From positions 1-48,442 of IMG/VR virus record IMGVR_UViG_3300001979_000002: a DNA stretch of 48,442 nt; one strand, written 5' to 3'. The notes under the pieces were generated by a model. That model was not told the DNA's origin, did not search any database, and saw nothing but the letters and a program-made list of their open reading frames with translations. The stretch is from a virus. The position numbers were made by a program, and so were the translations under genes. How positions within the stretch are numbered: position 1 is the stretch's first letter; every line of letters starts with the position of its first letter. Of the stretch, positions 7,915 to 15,988 are shown piece after piece.

Positions 7915-8706
7915 TCAGGAGGTGAAGTAGGTCGGGTCCACGCCCCATGCACCGGTATCGAAACCGGCGATGTAATCGTTCTGCACGTCAAAGCCGAAAA
8001 CTGGGGCGCTATTGACGGAGGTGACTTCGTAGTTCACGCGAACGGCTGCCGGCTTGATCGGTAAAAGTCCCTGTTCAAGAATTGCCAGAAACAGCAGCGA
8101 TGGAATTTCTCCAGCAATGCCAACCGTCATCGTCATGTCTTGGTTATCGAGAACAAAGAGAAGCGTGCCGGAGAGCGCCGGAAACGCTGAAAGTACTACT
8201 CGCAAACCGCTATCGGTTAGTCCGGTCAGAAGAGAATAAGAGCCATCATCATTCAGCCCTTGAAGCTCCACACGGGCGTTTGACGGCTGCGGGAAGATGA
8301 TATCGAACGCATCGGGCGCGTTCTCGACCGTTCCATCCCAGATATTCGCCGCGATCTTTGCGCGGATCAGCGTCCGATAGGTGTCGTCGTCAAGAACGGT
8401 GATACCAGTGTCGCTGTCGTATGGACCTTTCCAGATGCCAAGATCGAACCCGCGTTTTGGATCATCGAACGAAAACCATACGTTCGGGATCGGAACCGGA
8501 ATATTCCGGCTGATACCAACCCAAGCGCCATCTGCGTCTTCCTGGACACCGATCGAATAATCGATGTCGAACGCGGCCGGCAATGAGCCGAGAAAGTTCT
8601 GACCATCCACCAACGGCTGAACCAGCGCAGCCAGTGTGGCTGTGAAATCCGGCTGGCCGCGATGGTAACTCGTGATGCGAGCGAGATAATCGTCAACGCT
8701 CGCCAT
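7915..8706 (-). CDS. Baseplate protein, DUF2612 family (P2 gpI position)
   Basis: 263 residues. The N-terminus VDDYLARITSYHRGQPDF is typical of the DUF2612 family, found in phages with simple contractile tails directly after the gp47/J gene. By position it corresponds to P2 gpI, which links wedge and fibre network. It overlaps the J gene by one base (8706), the usual tight baseplate gene packing. Confidence 0.8.
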   Translation of the reverse strand: MASVDDYLARITSYHRGQPDFTATLAALVQPLVDGQNFLGSLPAAFDIDYSIGVQEDADGAWVGISRNIPVPIPNVWFSFDDPKRGFDLGIWKGPYDSDTGITVLDDDTYRTLIRAKIAANIWDGTVENAPDAFDIIFPQPSNARVELQGLNDDGSYSLLTGLTDSGLRVVLSAFPALSGTLLFVLDNQDMTMTVGIAGEIPSLLFLAILEQGLLPIKPAAVRVNYEVTSVNSAPVFGFDVQNDYIAGFDTGAWGVDPTYFTS

Positions 8707-9884
8707 CAGGTCACCGTGACCGAAATATCCGTGACGTCACATGTAGCCGCTTCATTGAAGGCAAGCGGGACGTCGGGCGTGCCAGATCCACTGGCCCGGG
8801 AAAGCGTCATTGAGGTCACTCGAAACGCAGAAGAACTCGGAATGCTCTTAGCGGCAGAGACGGCGGTATCCCATTCGACAACGCCGCTCTGGCCACCGCC
8901 GATAGCAGTCAAATTGATCTCGTCGGCAACGGCAGTTTTCATAGAGTTTTCGACCGTCGTGGTGTAGCCGGCAAGCGCCTTCACGGTGATTGCTACTGAG
9001 ATAGGCACCAATGTGGGCCGAGAGAAGCGAATAATGTTCGCCACGCCATACTGATTGATGACCGTCTCACTGGTCGTGCCGAACGTGCCGGCTCCTTCGC
9101 CCTTTTTCAGTGCGATCGTGTTGGCAATCGTCTGGGCATCGCCGCCCTCGATCACGAGCGCAAAAGTATGGCCGGGGATGCCATTCGAATCCGTGACATC
9201 AGTGTCATTGTCATAGGCGGCATATCGGGTAACGCCGGTCAGATTGGCAACGGCGCCAATGATGCCTTCAAGGACTGTCTTATTCGGCAGCATGGTCGAT
9301 GTCGTCTGGCGCTTCCGCAGTGTTGGATCTTTCTCCACCGGTGCACCTACAGCGGCGGCAGAGGCATTCGTCACCGATTGCCAGCCTCGTGTCGGGGTGG
9401 CGATTGTGTTGACGCTTCCGACGTCGGCCAGAATGGCTCCAGCCTCGGCCGCTGTGGCAGTCGCAATGATCTCCCCCCCCGATGGGATCGTCACGCTCGC
9501 CGGCAGAAGCCATTGATTGCCGTTGGTATCGGATGCGATCCCGTTCGTGATCGTCGTGCCGGCCTGGCCGATCAGGGTCAGATCCACCGATGAATAAGAC
9601 GCCACGCCGCGCTGAATGCCATTGAGCTTGACGACGCTCGAAAGCCCCGCGCCTTGGGCGGTCGCAGGCGAGAACGAATTATAGACCGCCGCTGCCATTG
9701 AATTGGCATCCGAAATCGCCAAGGCGAAAATCGCGAGCAGCTGCCCATCCTGGCTGTCCGGCTCGAGGTAGACATCGGCGCCGTAAATCGCACGATAGGC
9801 GTTCTGCAGATATGTCAGGACGTCGGAATATTGCGGAACATGAATTCCAGTCGCGTCGATCGTGCAAACCGGCGTGGTTGCCAT
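8706..9884 (-). CDS. Baseplate wedge protein, gp47/J family
   Basis: 392 residues. The N-terminus is typical of baseplate J-like proteins: a short beta part, then YLQNAYRAIYGADVYLEPDSQDGQLLAIFA. Further hallmarks are RGVASYSSVDLTLIGQAGTTI and the later region PTRGWQSVTNASAAAVGAPVEKDPTLRKRQ. J-like proteins form the wedge core, which changes conformation when the sheath contracts. It overlaps its neighbours at 8706 and 9884 by single bases. Confidence 0.9.
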   Translation of the reverse strand: MATTPVCTIDATGIHVPQYSDVLTYLQNAYRAIYGADVYLEPDSQDGQLLAIFALAISDANSMAAAVYNSFSPATAQGAGLSSVVKLNGIQRGVASYSSVDLTLIGQAGTTITNGIASDTNGNQWLLPASVTIPSGGEIIATATAAEAGAILADVGSVNTIATPTRGWQSVTNASAAAVGAPVEKDPTLRKRQTTSTMLPNKTVLEGIIGAVANLTGVTRYAAYDNDTDVTDSNGIPGHTFALVIEGGDAQTIANTIALKKGEGAGTFGTTSETVINQYGVANIIRFSRPTLVPISVAITVKALAGYTTTVENSMKTAVADEINLTAIGGGQSGVVEWDTAVSAAKSIPSSSAFRVTSMTLSRASGSGTPDVPLAFNEAATCDVTDISVTVT

Positions 9885-10237
9885 TACATCGTCTCCGAAA
9901 CCACGGCGGCGCCGTATTGCGTATCAATTGTGCAATTCACCGAGAAACCTCGGGTGTCGCGATTGAGCGCGCTGGAATAATCAGCGATGCCCGTCACACC
10001 CTGGCTGCCGAGTATGCGTGTCCTGATCACGGGATCGCGGGTGGATCCGGTGTATTTGCCAAGCACCCGCGTCTTCCATGGAGTGCCTTCGGTATTGTCG
10101 AGGAACCATTCGCCAAGCTGCAGGTGAAGGCGCGTCTTCACTGCTTGGGCCGGCGCCTCGGGCACGTCCCGATAAAAGTCGGCTTGGCCATGTCCAAAGG
10201 TGTAATCACCCGTGGGAGAGAGCTTTCGATAGCGCAT
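9884..10237 (-). CDS. Baseplate wedge protein, gp25/W-like
   Basis: 117 residues. The order spike, this gene, J, gpI-like matches V, W, J, I in P2. Size and the C-terminal pattern (RILGSQGVTGIADYSSALNRDTRGFSVNCTIDTQYG) fit the small lysozyme-like W/gp25 group that nucleates sheath on the baseplate. The assignment rests on gene order plus size, as the EPR motif of gp25 is not evident. Confidence 0.65.
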   Translation of the reverse strand: MRYRKLSPTGDYTFGHGQADFYRDVPEAPAQAVKTRLHLQLGEWFLDNTEGTPWKTRVLGKYTGSTRDPVIRTRILGSQGVTGIADYSSALNRDTRGFSVNCTIDTQYGAAVVSETM

Positions 10238-10902
10238 CAGATCACCGCAAAAACCTTTGAGGATGGGCCAGCGACTGTCTCAACCGGTTGACCACCTAAG
10301 CCGCCTAGATCGACCCGCGAAGCCGTTATTGAAACGAGCATGCCGCCGGTTACTTCATGAACAACGGACGTCGGGGTGACGGTGCTCTGTGAGCCGGTCG
10401 CTTTGAGCTTGACCTCGTCGCCCTTGAGGCTGATGACCGTGTTGCCATCGGCCGTTCGAATTTCAGTCGCGTCGGTGTTGACGTTCGAGAGCGCGTTCGG
10501 GCTCGACTTAAAGCCGACCAGGGCATAGGCGTCCGACAGATCATGCATCCGCGCGTCTATCTGCCCCTGCTGGCCGCCGGACTGCTGCCACGCGTCTGTC
10601 GGCCGACACGAGAAGATCAGAAGCGCCTCGTCGCCGGATTTCACCGGAAACGTCATCGTGACACCGCCGCCAGAGGGGAAGTGCAACGGGACGTCCGGCA
10701 GCACCGGCAAGTCAACGGCCGTCGTCGTGCCATCCGGGTTGCGGACGATCGATTTTATGCCGGCCTGAAACGTCGCATGCTGGCCGTCCGCATGAACTGT
10801 CGAGATTGAGGCCGGGATAGCAGTCCATATTTTGGCCTGAAAGCCATCCAGCATCGCCCGGAGACTTTCCTCCTGGTCGTGCAGTCGTTCGCGAATGTCC
10901 AT
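10237..10902 (-). CDS. Baseplate spike protein, Gp138-type N-terminal OB domain
   Basis: 221 residues. It opens with an N-terminal helix, then an OB-like region (PASISTVHADGQHATFQAG, VLPDVPLHFPSGGGVTMTFPVKSGDEALLIFSCRPTDAW). This is the pattern of Gp138-N baseplate spikes. The C-terminal third (IRTADGNTVISLKGDEVKLKATG) looks like a beta-helix/prism tip. The product should be the membrane-piercing central spike, equivalent to P2 gpV. Confidence 0.85.
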   Translation of the reverse strand: MDIRERLHDQEESLRAMLDGFQAKIWTAIPASISTVHADGQHATFQAGIKSIVRNPDGTTTAVDLPVLPDVPLHFPSGGGVTMTFPVKSGDEALLIFSCRPTDAWQQSGGQQGQIDARMHDLSDAYALVGFKSSPNALSNVNTDATEIRTADGNTVISLKGDEVKLKATGSQSTVTPTSVVHEVTGGMLVSITASRVDLGGLGGQPVETVAGPSSKVFAVI

Positions 10903-10905
10903 TGA

Positions 10906-11841
10906 TCACGGATCCACATTGATGCCCTTGGGTACGAGCCCAAGGGGAATTGGGCCCTTACCGTCGGCCCGGATACAGAGCATGTCCGAATACCAGGGCT
11001 CTCCACGGGTATCGCCCAGATGGTTGACGACCAGCACCTTGTAGAAGCCATCGTCCGCCGTCGTGGGGATCATCGAATTGTTGACCTCGCCGAGATAGCC
11101 GGGGTCGAACTTTGCTTCTTGGATGTCCGCTTGGTCGATCTGGATGAGCGTCCCCGGCCCGATCTTCTGATTGAGCAGAGACTGAACCTGAATGCCGTCG
11201 ATCGTCTGGACAGGCAGCCCGATCATACCGGTGCGCGAGTTGAGTACGATGGCGCCGCCTGGCGACGCCTCGCTGTCCTTGACCACCGTGAGCTGGTTAT
11301 TTTGGATGCTCCAGGACGTGCCCGTGGAGATCGCCACGGTCCGCAGCACATCACGGGCCATCCCGAAGAGCACCCTGCCCTTCGGCATCTGCTTTTTTCC
11401 GAGATCGGCGATGTAGCCGAGCGTGATGCCAAATGGCTTCATCGCCTCGTAAGCGGCCATAACCTGATCTTTGTAGGTATGGCCGGCCGCGAGCGTCTTG
11501 TTGACGACAGCGTGGTTGTAAGCCTGGTCACCGCCTTGGGCGAGGATGTTCAGATAGGTATCGACCGGATTTTCACGGCCGCGCCGTTTCTGAATGATTT
11601 GGCCCTTGAAGATGAGGCCATAGCCGTCCTGATATCCGGCTTCGAGCGTGACGGTTGTGCCTTCGTTCTTGATCCTCTGGACCGTCTGATCCGAGAGGTT
11701 CGAGATTGTGATGTCTCCAACGTTCGGCGACTGGAGAGTGTGCTGCGCGACGTTGAACCGGATACGAAGTTCCGACAGGTCGATCGCCTCACCGCCGCCC
11801 TCAACCGTGAGCTTGCAATACCGGATCCACTGACGGGTCAT
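10906..11841 (-). CDS. Baseplate hub protein (gpD/gp27-like)
   Basis: 311 residues. The pattern LSELRIRFNVAQHTLQSPNVGDITISNLSDQTV and GYQDGYGLIFKGQI is that of phage hub proteins lying between plug and spike genes. Hub proteins form the ring that carries the spike and starts the tail tube. It overlaps the plug gene by 4 bases (ATGA type) and precedes the spike by 3 bases. Confidence 0.8.
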   Translation of the reverse strand: MTRQWIRYCKLTVEGGGEAIDLSELRIRFNVAQHTLQSPNVGDITISNLSDQTVQRIKNEGTTVTLEAGYQDGYGLIFKGQIIQKRRGRENPVDTYLNILAQGGDQAYNHAVVNKTLAAGHTYKDQVMAAYEAMKPFGITLGYIADLGKKQMPKGRVLFGMARDVLRTVAISTGTSWSIQNNQLTVVKDSEASPGGAIVLNSRTGMIGLPVQTIDGIQVQSLLNQKIGPGTLIQIDQADIQEAKFDPGYLGEVNNSMIPTTADDGFYKVLVVNHLGDTRGEPWYSDMLCIRADGKGPIPLGLVPKGINVDP

Positions 11842-12152
11842 GGCGTCACGAAATACAGGTGTGATTCCACACCAAGATTGTTGAATGTCGGCACGGCGTC
11901 GGGGTCGGCATCGGTTTGGACGATCAACTGACCGTCGATACCGAGATAGGCATATTGCTCGAGCAGATCATGGCCGGTAACCAAGGGCGCGCCGCAGAGG
12001 ATGTTGTCGCCATTCTGATCGGCGATATCGAGCAACCAGCCGCCCATCGGCGCGTCGGTATATCGGACGGTCAACTGATAGGAGATGCCGGCCAGGAGGA
12101 TGCTGAAGGTCTGCGGCGTGGGTGACAGCGGGATTTCATATGTCGTTGCCAT
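11838..12152 (-). CDS. Baseplate plug protein (Pam3 gp18-like)
   Basis: 104 residues with the pattern of the small plug family known from cyanophage Pam3: MATTYEIPLSPTPQTFSI, LTVRYTDAPMGGWLLDIAD, CGAPLVTGHDLLEQYAYL. In Pam3-like baseplates it plugs the hub lumen below the tube. It overlaps the hub gene. Upstream is a 340-base gap that carries a gene on the opposite strand. Confidence 0.8.
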   Translation of the reverse strand: MATTYEIPLSPTPQTFSILLAGISYQLTVRYTDAPMGGWLLDIADQNGDNILCGAPLVTGHDLLEQYAYLGIDGQLIVQTDADPDAVPTFNNLGVESHLYFVTP

Positions 12153-12185
12153 CGTTCACCATCACTATGCGCGTCAGCTCTCGAC

Positions 12186-12197
12186 TTTCGCGCGAAA
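12186..12197. promoter_or_regulatory. Perfect 12-bp palindrome upstream of the rightward membrane gene
   Basis: TTTCGCGCGAAA reads the same on both strands. It lies in the non-coding gap 12153-12244, about 48 bases before the GTG of the antisense membrane protein gene, a typical operator distance. Binding protein unknown. Confidence 0.35.
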
Positions 12198-12244
12198 TAG
12201 ATTCAACATGCCCCACCTTCAATTCAACGCCTCGGAGCACATCA

Positions 12245-12496
12245 GTGGGCAATTATGTTCAGCGGGTCGGCGACCTCATCTTTACGATTTCGGTCTTTGC
12301 TTTGATCGCCGTATTGGCGGGATATCAAGGACATCCATTTTTCGGGTCCTATCTCGTGATGGCGATCTCTTCGCTGGTCACCGGATTGCTCATCGCCGTC
12401 TTCGGCCGGATGTCGTCTGAACTGACGATGATCCGCTCCACATCGGAAGAGCAGACCAAACTTCTCCAACAACTGTTGGAAAAGGGTCAGGCTTAA
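12245..12496 (+). CDS. Two-span membrane protein encoded antisense inside the tail operon
   Basis: 83 residues from a GTG at 12245 that has GGAG 7 bases upstream; earlier in-frame ATGs (12140, 12167) lack a ribosome site. Membrane segments are about residues 9-26 (DLIFTISVFALIAVLAGY) and 34-51 (YLVMAISSLVTGLLIAVF), then a charged helical tail (ELTMIRSTSEEQTKLLQQLLEKG). It is the only rightward gene between 785 and 23623, and its stop shares TTAA with the convergent Dit-like gene. It looks like an independently expressed accessory membrane protein. A superinfection-exclusion role is possible but unproven. Confidence 0.65.
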   Translation: MGNYVQRVGDLIFTISVFALIAVLAGYQGHPFFGSYLVMAISSLVTGLLIAVFGRMSSELTMIRSTSEEQTKLLQQLLEKGQA

Positions 12497-13014
12497 CCGC
12501 CGGCCGCCTGGATTGGCCCGGTGATTTGCTTTGCACCGGTGTTCACCACTCCCGCAGTCTTCTGAGGAGACGCCTGCACACTTTGCGCTGGCGACTTCGT
12601 GGTTGCGGTGTCGACAATGAGTACCTCTCGAAGACCTGCCACGAGATAGAGCGCATGTTCGCTACGTTCATCAGTCGTCACTTCAAGTGACCTGATCAAC
12701 ATATTGGAATATTGGCGCTTTCCGGTGAACACATCGAATGGCTGACGAGCCGCCTGCAGATCGAGGAACTCCTGATAGACCTCCTGGACATAGCCTTCGG
12801 CGCCGACCGTCGAGTTGGAGAACCCACAACGGATTTCCACCTCAACCGGTAGCTTGAACGCATGATCCGAAATCGCGGCACCGCGCTCGACCGGATGATC
12901 CGTGATGACGAGCTGATCCCGATGGTTCTCCTCGACAACGACGTCTGGAACAATCGTCCCGATCGCGCGAAAGGGCGCCGAGATCAGAGCGTATAGGTCG
13001 TCTATGAGGCTCAT
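12493..13014 (-). CDS. Dit-like baseplate/tail protein
   Basis: 173 residues. The pattern VVVEENHRDQLVITDHPVERGAAISDHAFKLPVEVEI, then YQEFLDLQAARQPFDVFTGKRQYSNMLIRSLEVTTD, matches the Dit-like N-terminal domain of simple contractile tails, found between tape measure and plug. The C-terminus is a Ser/Ala/Gln linker. It joins tube and baseplate. It overlaps the tape measure gene by 4 bases. Confidence 0.85.
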   Translation of the reverse strand: MSLIDDLYALISAPFRAIGTIVPDVVVEENHRDQLVITDHPVERGAAISDHAFKLPVEVEIRCGFSNSTVGAEGYVQEVYQEFLDLQAARQPFDVFTGKRQYSNMLIRSLEVTTDERSEHALYLVAGLREVLIVDTATTKSPAQSVQASPQKTAGVVNTGAKQITGPIQAAGG

Positions 13015-14912
13015 CTAACGGCACCCTGAGTGTTCCTGAGCATCAGCGAATTCACCGAGTTTTGCCGGCGCTCGACCGAACTAGCGGTCGAAGTCGGGTC
13101 GCCAGATCCCATCACGCTGATATTTGTGGTCTGCTGTAAGGTGACATTGTTGGTGCTGCCGTTCGTCGTGAGCGGGCCGGCCGTCAGTGCGGCATTCGTC
13201 GCGCCATTTTTCATGAGCTGACGTAGGTCGTCATCCTTTGTCGGACGATCTTTGGAAATCCCCGGGAAGTTCTCCTTCGTCAGCGGGTTATCGGCAGCAT
13301 CCTTCAGACGTGTCGCCCATGTGTTTGCTTTGACGCCGCGTGCCTGTGATTGGCCTGGCACATCGGCAGGACGTTCAAAGTATTGCGTGAAGATTGCCGC
13401 AGCCTCTGCTGGAGTTTTGGCATCTTGCAAAAGTGTCCATGCCCTCCGGGCGCCTGGATCGCTGCTGTGCTGCATTTCCCATAGGGCCGCGCGTACATGA
13501 TCGCCATGAGGAGTCGTCGGATCCGTGACGTCGATACCGGTCCCCTTCAGGATCGCGGCTTGGCGATCAGGATGCCATTGGAAGCCGCCGGATGCCTGGC
13601 CGCCGTCGCCGGTGGCTCGCGGATTAAAACCACTTTCTGCATCCTCATTTCCGACAATGCCGAGCGCGGCTTCGCGCGAAAGACCCGCATCGCGTAGGAT
13701 CTTGTAGGTTTCCTGCGCATTCTGATCACGCTGGCTGTTCGAAAGAGGCTTGCCGGCTTCGGGGCCGACCTTTGTATTTCCGCGCGCATCGATGGGAGAA
13801 AGTCCGAACCAACCGCGAACCTTGTTCCGAGCTCCGACGAACCAAGACCCGATACCAGTTCCGCCGATCGCATCGTTGATCGCGTCCCCGTTTGCTTTTG
13901 CTTGCTCCATGGAATTCGGCGCAAAGCCGACAAGAGCAGCAAGGGCCAGCCACCCAATTCTGACCTGCCCAAAGACGCCCAGCACGCGCAAGAGCCACGA
14001 ACCGGCGAGGAATACCGCAAAGGTTTCGAAAGCTGCCTGCAGGCCATCCTTGCCGGTCAGCGCCTTCGCCATGTCGTCGAAGGTCTTAAAGACAGGCTTG
14101 AATGCCTCGATCAGTTTGCCAAGATCTTCAATCAGGCCCTCGATCGCGTCACTCACAGCTATGATAAACTGCTTGATGTCTTCCTTGTGGTCGATGAACC
14201 ACTGGCTGAGAGCGTTCAGCTTTTCGGTTAGTGTCGGTTCAAGATCGGTCAGTACCTTGGTGACCACCGCTTCGATCGTCGATTGCAGCTGCGTCAAGGC
14301 CTGCATGAAGTCTTTCGACCTCTTTGCCGCCTCTTCGCTATCGAGACCAGCGGCCTGCTGGATCTTGACGTATTCGTCCATCCTCCGGCCGAGATCGCCG
14401 CTCATCAAGGCGCGTAGCGTGTTCTCGTCCAGACCGAGCGCGCCGCCATATTGGAGTGCGATCGGATAGGATTTTGTCGATAGCACCTTGCCGAGATCCC
14501 GGAGGATATCGACCTGGTCGCGCATCTTGCCGTTCTGCTCGGTCGCGATGCCGAGCGAGCGAAGCATGCTCGAATAGCCGGGATTGCTCCGCAGATGCTG
14601 ACCGAACGCTTCGATTGCGGACCGAGTGCCGTCGTAGGAGCCGCCGAGTTGCGACACCGCATAGGACAGCGCCCTGATATTCTGGACCGACGCGCCGGTC
14701 CGCTGGGATGACCAGTAAAGGCTATCGAAGCTCCGGGCGACCTTCTGGACACCATCGGCGACCACCTTGACCATGCCTTCAATGGCATCGGCCAAGAGTT
14801 GAGCCTGCAGCGTCGCACCCCGCATGGATTCCTTGAACTTGCGTTCAGAGTTTCCGTCGACGGTATAGCCCAGGCTGACAAGAAACTCGCGGATGGTCGT
14901 TGATCCGGCCAT
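13011..14912 (-). CDS. Tail tape measure protein with C-terminal phage lysozyme domain
   Basis: 633 residues. An N-terminal helical region (REFLVSLGYTVDGNSERKFKESMRGA) and long helices to about 290 are followed by a hydrophobic stretch (about 305-340, FAVFLAGSWLLRVLGVFG and WLALAALVGFA). A tail-lysozyme domain follows at about 400-520 with AALGIVGNEDAESGFNPRATGDGGQASGGFQW, the Glu there being the likely catalytic acid. It sets tail length and opens the wall during DNA entry. For a myovirus it is short. The second of two tandem ATGs is preferred (GGAGG 6 bases away); the first is at 14915. Confidence 0.9.
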   Translation of the reverse strand: MAGSTTIREFLVSLGYTVDGNSERKFKESMRGATLQAQLLADAIEGMVKVVADGVQKVARSFDSLYWSSQRTGASVQNIRALSYAVSQLGGSYDGTRSAIEAFGQHLRSNPGYSSMLRSLGIATEQNGKMRDQVDILRDLGKVLSTKSYPIALQYGGALGLDENTLRALMSGDLGRRMDEYVKIQQAAGLDSEEAAKRSKDFMQALTQLQSTIEAVVTKVLTDLEPTLTEKLNALSQWFIDHKEDIKQFIIAVSDAIEGLIEDLGKLIEAFKPVFKTFDDMAKALTGKDGLQAAFETFAVFLAGSWLLRVLGVFGQVRIGWLALAALVGFAPNSMEQAKANGDAINDAIGGTGIGSWFVGARNKVRGWFGLSPIDARGNTKVGPEAGKPLSNSQRDQNAQETYKILRDAGLSREAALGIVGNEDAESGFNPRATGDGGQASGGFQWHPDRQAAILKGTGIDVTDPTTPHGDHVRAALWEMQHSSDPGARRAWTLLQDAKTPAEAAAIFTQYFERPADVPGQSQARGVKANTWATRLKDAADNPLTKENFPGISKDRPTKDDDLRQLMKNGATNAALTAGPLTTNGSTNNVTLQQTTNISVMGSGDPTSTASSVERRQNSVNSLMLRNTQGAVR

Positions 14913-15513
14913 CATCTGCCTCCGTTAGCCTGTTGGGTTGCTTGCTGGGCGCGAGACTGGTTTTCGTCCGCGACGCTCAGTGCTTCGTTCATAAGGGCGA
15001 TGTCGCAAATATCGAGCGTGCCGTCTTTAAGGCTTTCGAACTTGCAGAGACCGCGGAGAACCGGCCGCATCAGCCAGCTCATGCCATCGGGGAGCGCTAC
15101 CGCTTCATAGGCGGGTGAAGGGGCTAAGTTTGGGACATCGAAGGGAGCGCGCCGAAGAAAGGGACGATCGCTTCTCCGATCACGGCGAAAACGATCCTCA
15201 GCATCACAGCCATGTCGATGTCAGAGAACATTGGCGCCTTTGCCTCAGACGACCAGACTTTGGCCCATCCTGCACCGCCTGGCTGCTCACGCGTAACGAC
15301 GGCCATGCAGGATCCGATCACGTATTCGGTGTCAGCATCGCTCATATTGGATATCGCTTGGGCGACGATCCCAAGACCATCCTCGAGCTTCATGTCGAGC
15401 ATGTTCTTGACGCTGTCGAGGATTGGCGCAAGCCGTCGAACGACATTGAACTGCTTCATGGCGTTCATTTGCGAGGATCGGTATTTGATCCCATTGATTT
15501 CGAACTCAGCCAT
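14912..15513 (-). CDS. Tail assembly chaperone, long form by -1 frameshift
   Basis: Predicted 200-residue product: residues 1-119 of the short form, then 81 residues in the -1 frame down to the TGA at 14912-14914. The -1 frame is open from the slip site CCCTTTC (15157-15163) through the short form's stop, and reads like protein (AYEAVALPDGMSWLMRPVLRGLCKFESLKDGTLDICDIA). Arrangement and position just before the tape measure gene match lambda G/GT-type chaperones. An independent 56-residue gene starting at MSWLM is the alternative. Confidence 0.7.
15124..15513 (-). CDS. Tail assembly chaperone, short form
   Basis: 129 residues ending at TAG 15124-15126. It starts EFEINGIKYRSSQMNAMKQFNVVRRLAPIL, a pattern common in chaperones encoded between tube and tape measure in DUF3277/DUF3383 tails. 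Such proteins coat the tape measure while the tube is built and are not in the virion. ATG at 15513. It is the zero-frame product of the frameshift gene above. Confidence 0.8.
   Translation of the reverse strand: MAEFEINGIKYRSSQMNAMKQFNVVRRLAPILDSVKNMLDMKLEDGLGIVAQAISNMSDADTEYVIGSCMAVVTREQPGGAGWAKVWSSEAKAPMFSDIDMAVMLRIVFAVIGEAIVPFFGALPSMSQT
15157..15163 (-). promoter_or_regulatory. Programmed -1 ribosomal frameshift site
   Basis: Minus-strand heptamer C-CCT-TTC: the last base of GTC followed by codons 118 (CCT) and 119 (TTC). This is the X-XXY-YYZ form in the correct reading frame, so both tRNAs can re-pair as CCC and TTT after slipping back one base. The new frame is open to the tape measure start. 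Confidence 0.7.
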
Positions 15514-15521
15514 GGCTCACC

Positions 15522-15974
15522 TCAAATGGCCGGCGTGCCGACGCCGAGCTTTTCATCGATGTAGATGCAATCGAAGCCCCACTCGTTTGTGTTGCCCTCC
15601 TTCGCATAGCTGAGGTCAGGGGCTTTCTTGAACGCGCACTGCGATGCCTGGACGCTGTCACCGCGCACCGGGTCACGGACCGAAATGACGTTCTGCCCGT
15701 GATTGGCTGAGGATGCGGTCTGGAAATTGTACATTTCCATCAGCAGCGCATTGGTCGGGCTGGTCTTGAGCAGCCGGACCGTGATCGTGCCGCTCTTGCC
15801 AGCGTGCAGCGAATGCATGCCGGAGCCGTCGGCGCCGATCGTCATGGTGTTCTTGTCTTCGGTCATGGTGACCGTGATGCCCTCTTCCGAAGTGCCAGCA
15901 CCATTGCCGAGGGAGATGGAGCCGCCGGGGCCTTGGATCGCCGCGACGACGTTGGCAAAGGAATATGTGCTCAT
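15522..15974 (-). CDS. Tail tube protein, DUF3277 family
   Basis: 150 residues. YSFANVVAAIQGPGGSISLGNGAG, EEGITVTMTEDKNTMTIGADGSGMHSLHAGKSGTITVRLLKTSPTN and a Phe/Asn/Gly-rich middle are typical of DUF3277, the tube protein that accompanies DUF3383 sheaths. It stacks in rings inside the sheath. It follows the sheath gene by 14 bases and precedes the chaperone gene, the standard order. Confidence 0.85.
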   Translation of the reverse strand: MSTYSFANVVAAIQGPGGSISLGNGAGTSEEGITVTMTEDKNTMTIGADGSGMHSLHAGKSGTITVRLLKTSPTNALLMEMYNFQTASSANHGQNVISVRDPVRGDSVQASQCAFKKAPDLSYAKEGNTNEWGFDCIYIDEKLGVGTPAI

Positions 15975-15988
15975 AGATTATCTCCGGC

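Noticed and set aside
15128-15134. CCCAAAC as a second slip site in the chaperone gene
   Set aside because: It is in the wrong phase: zero-frame codons are TCC CAA ACT, so CAA cannot re-pair well after a -1 slip. CCCTTTC upstream is in correct phase.
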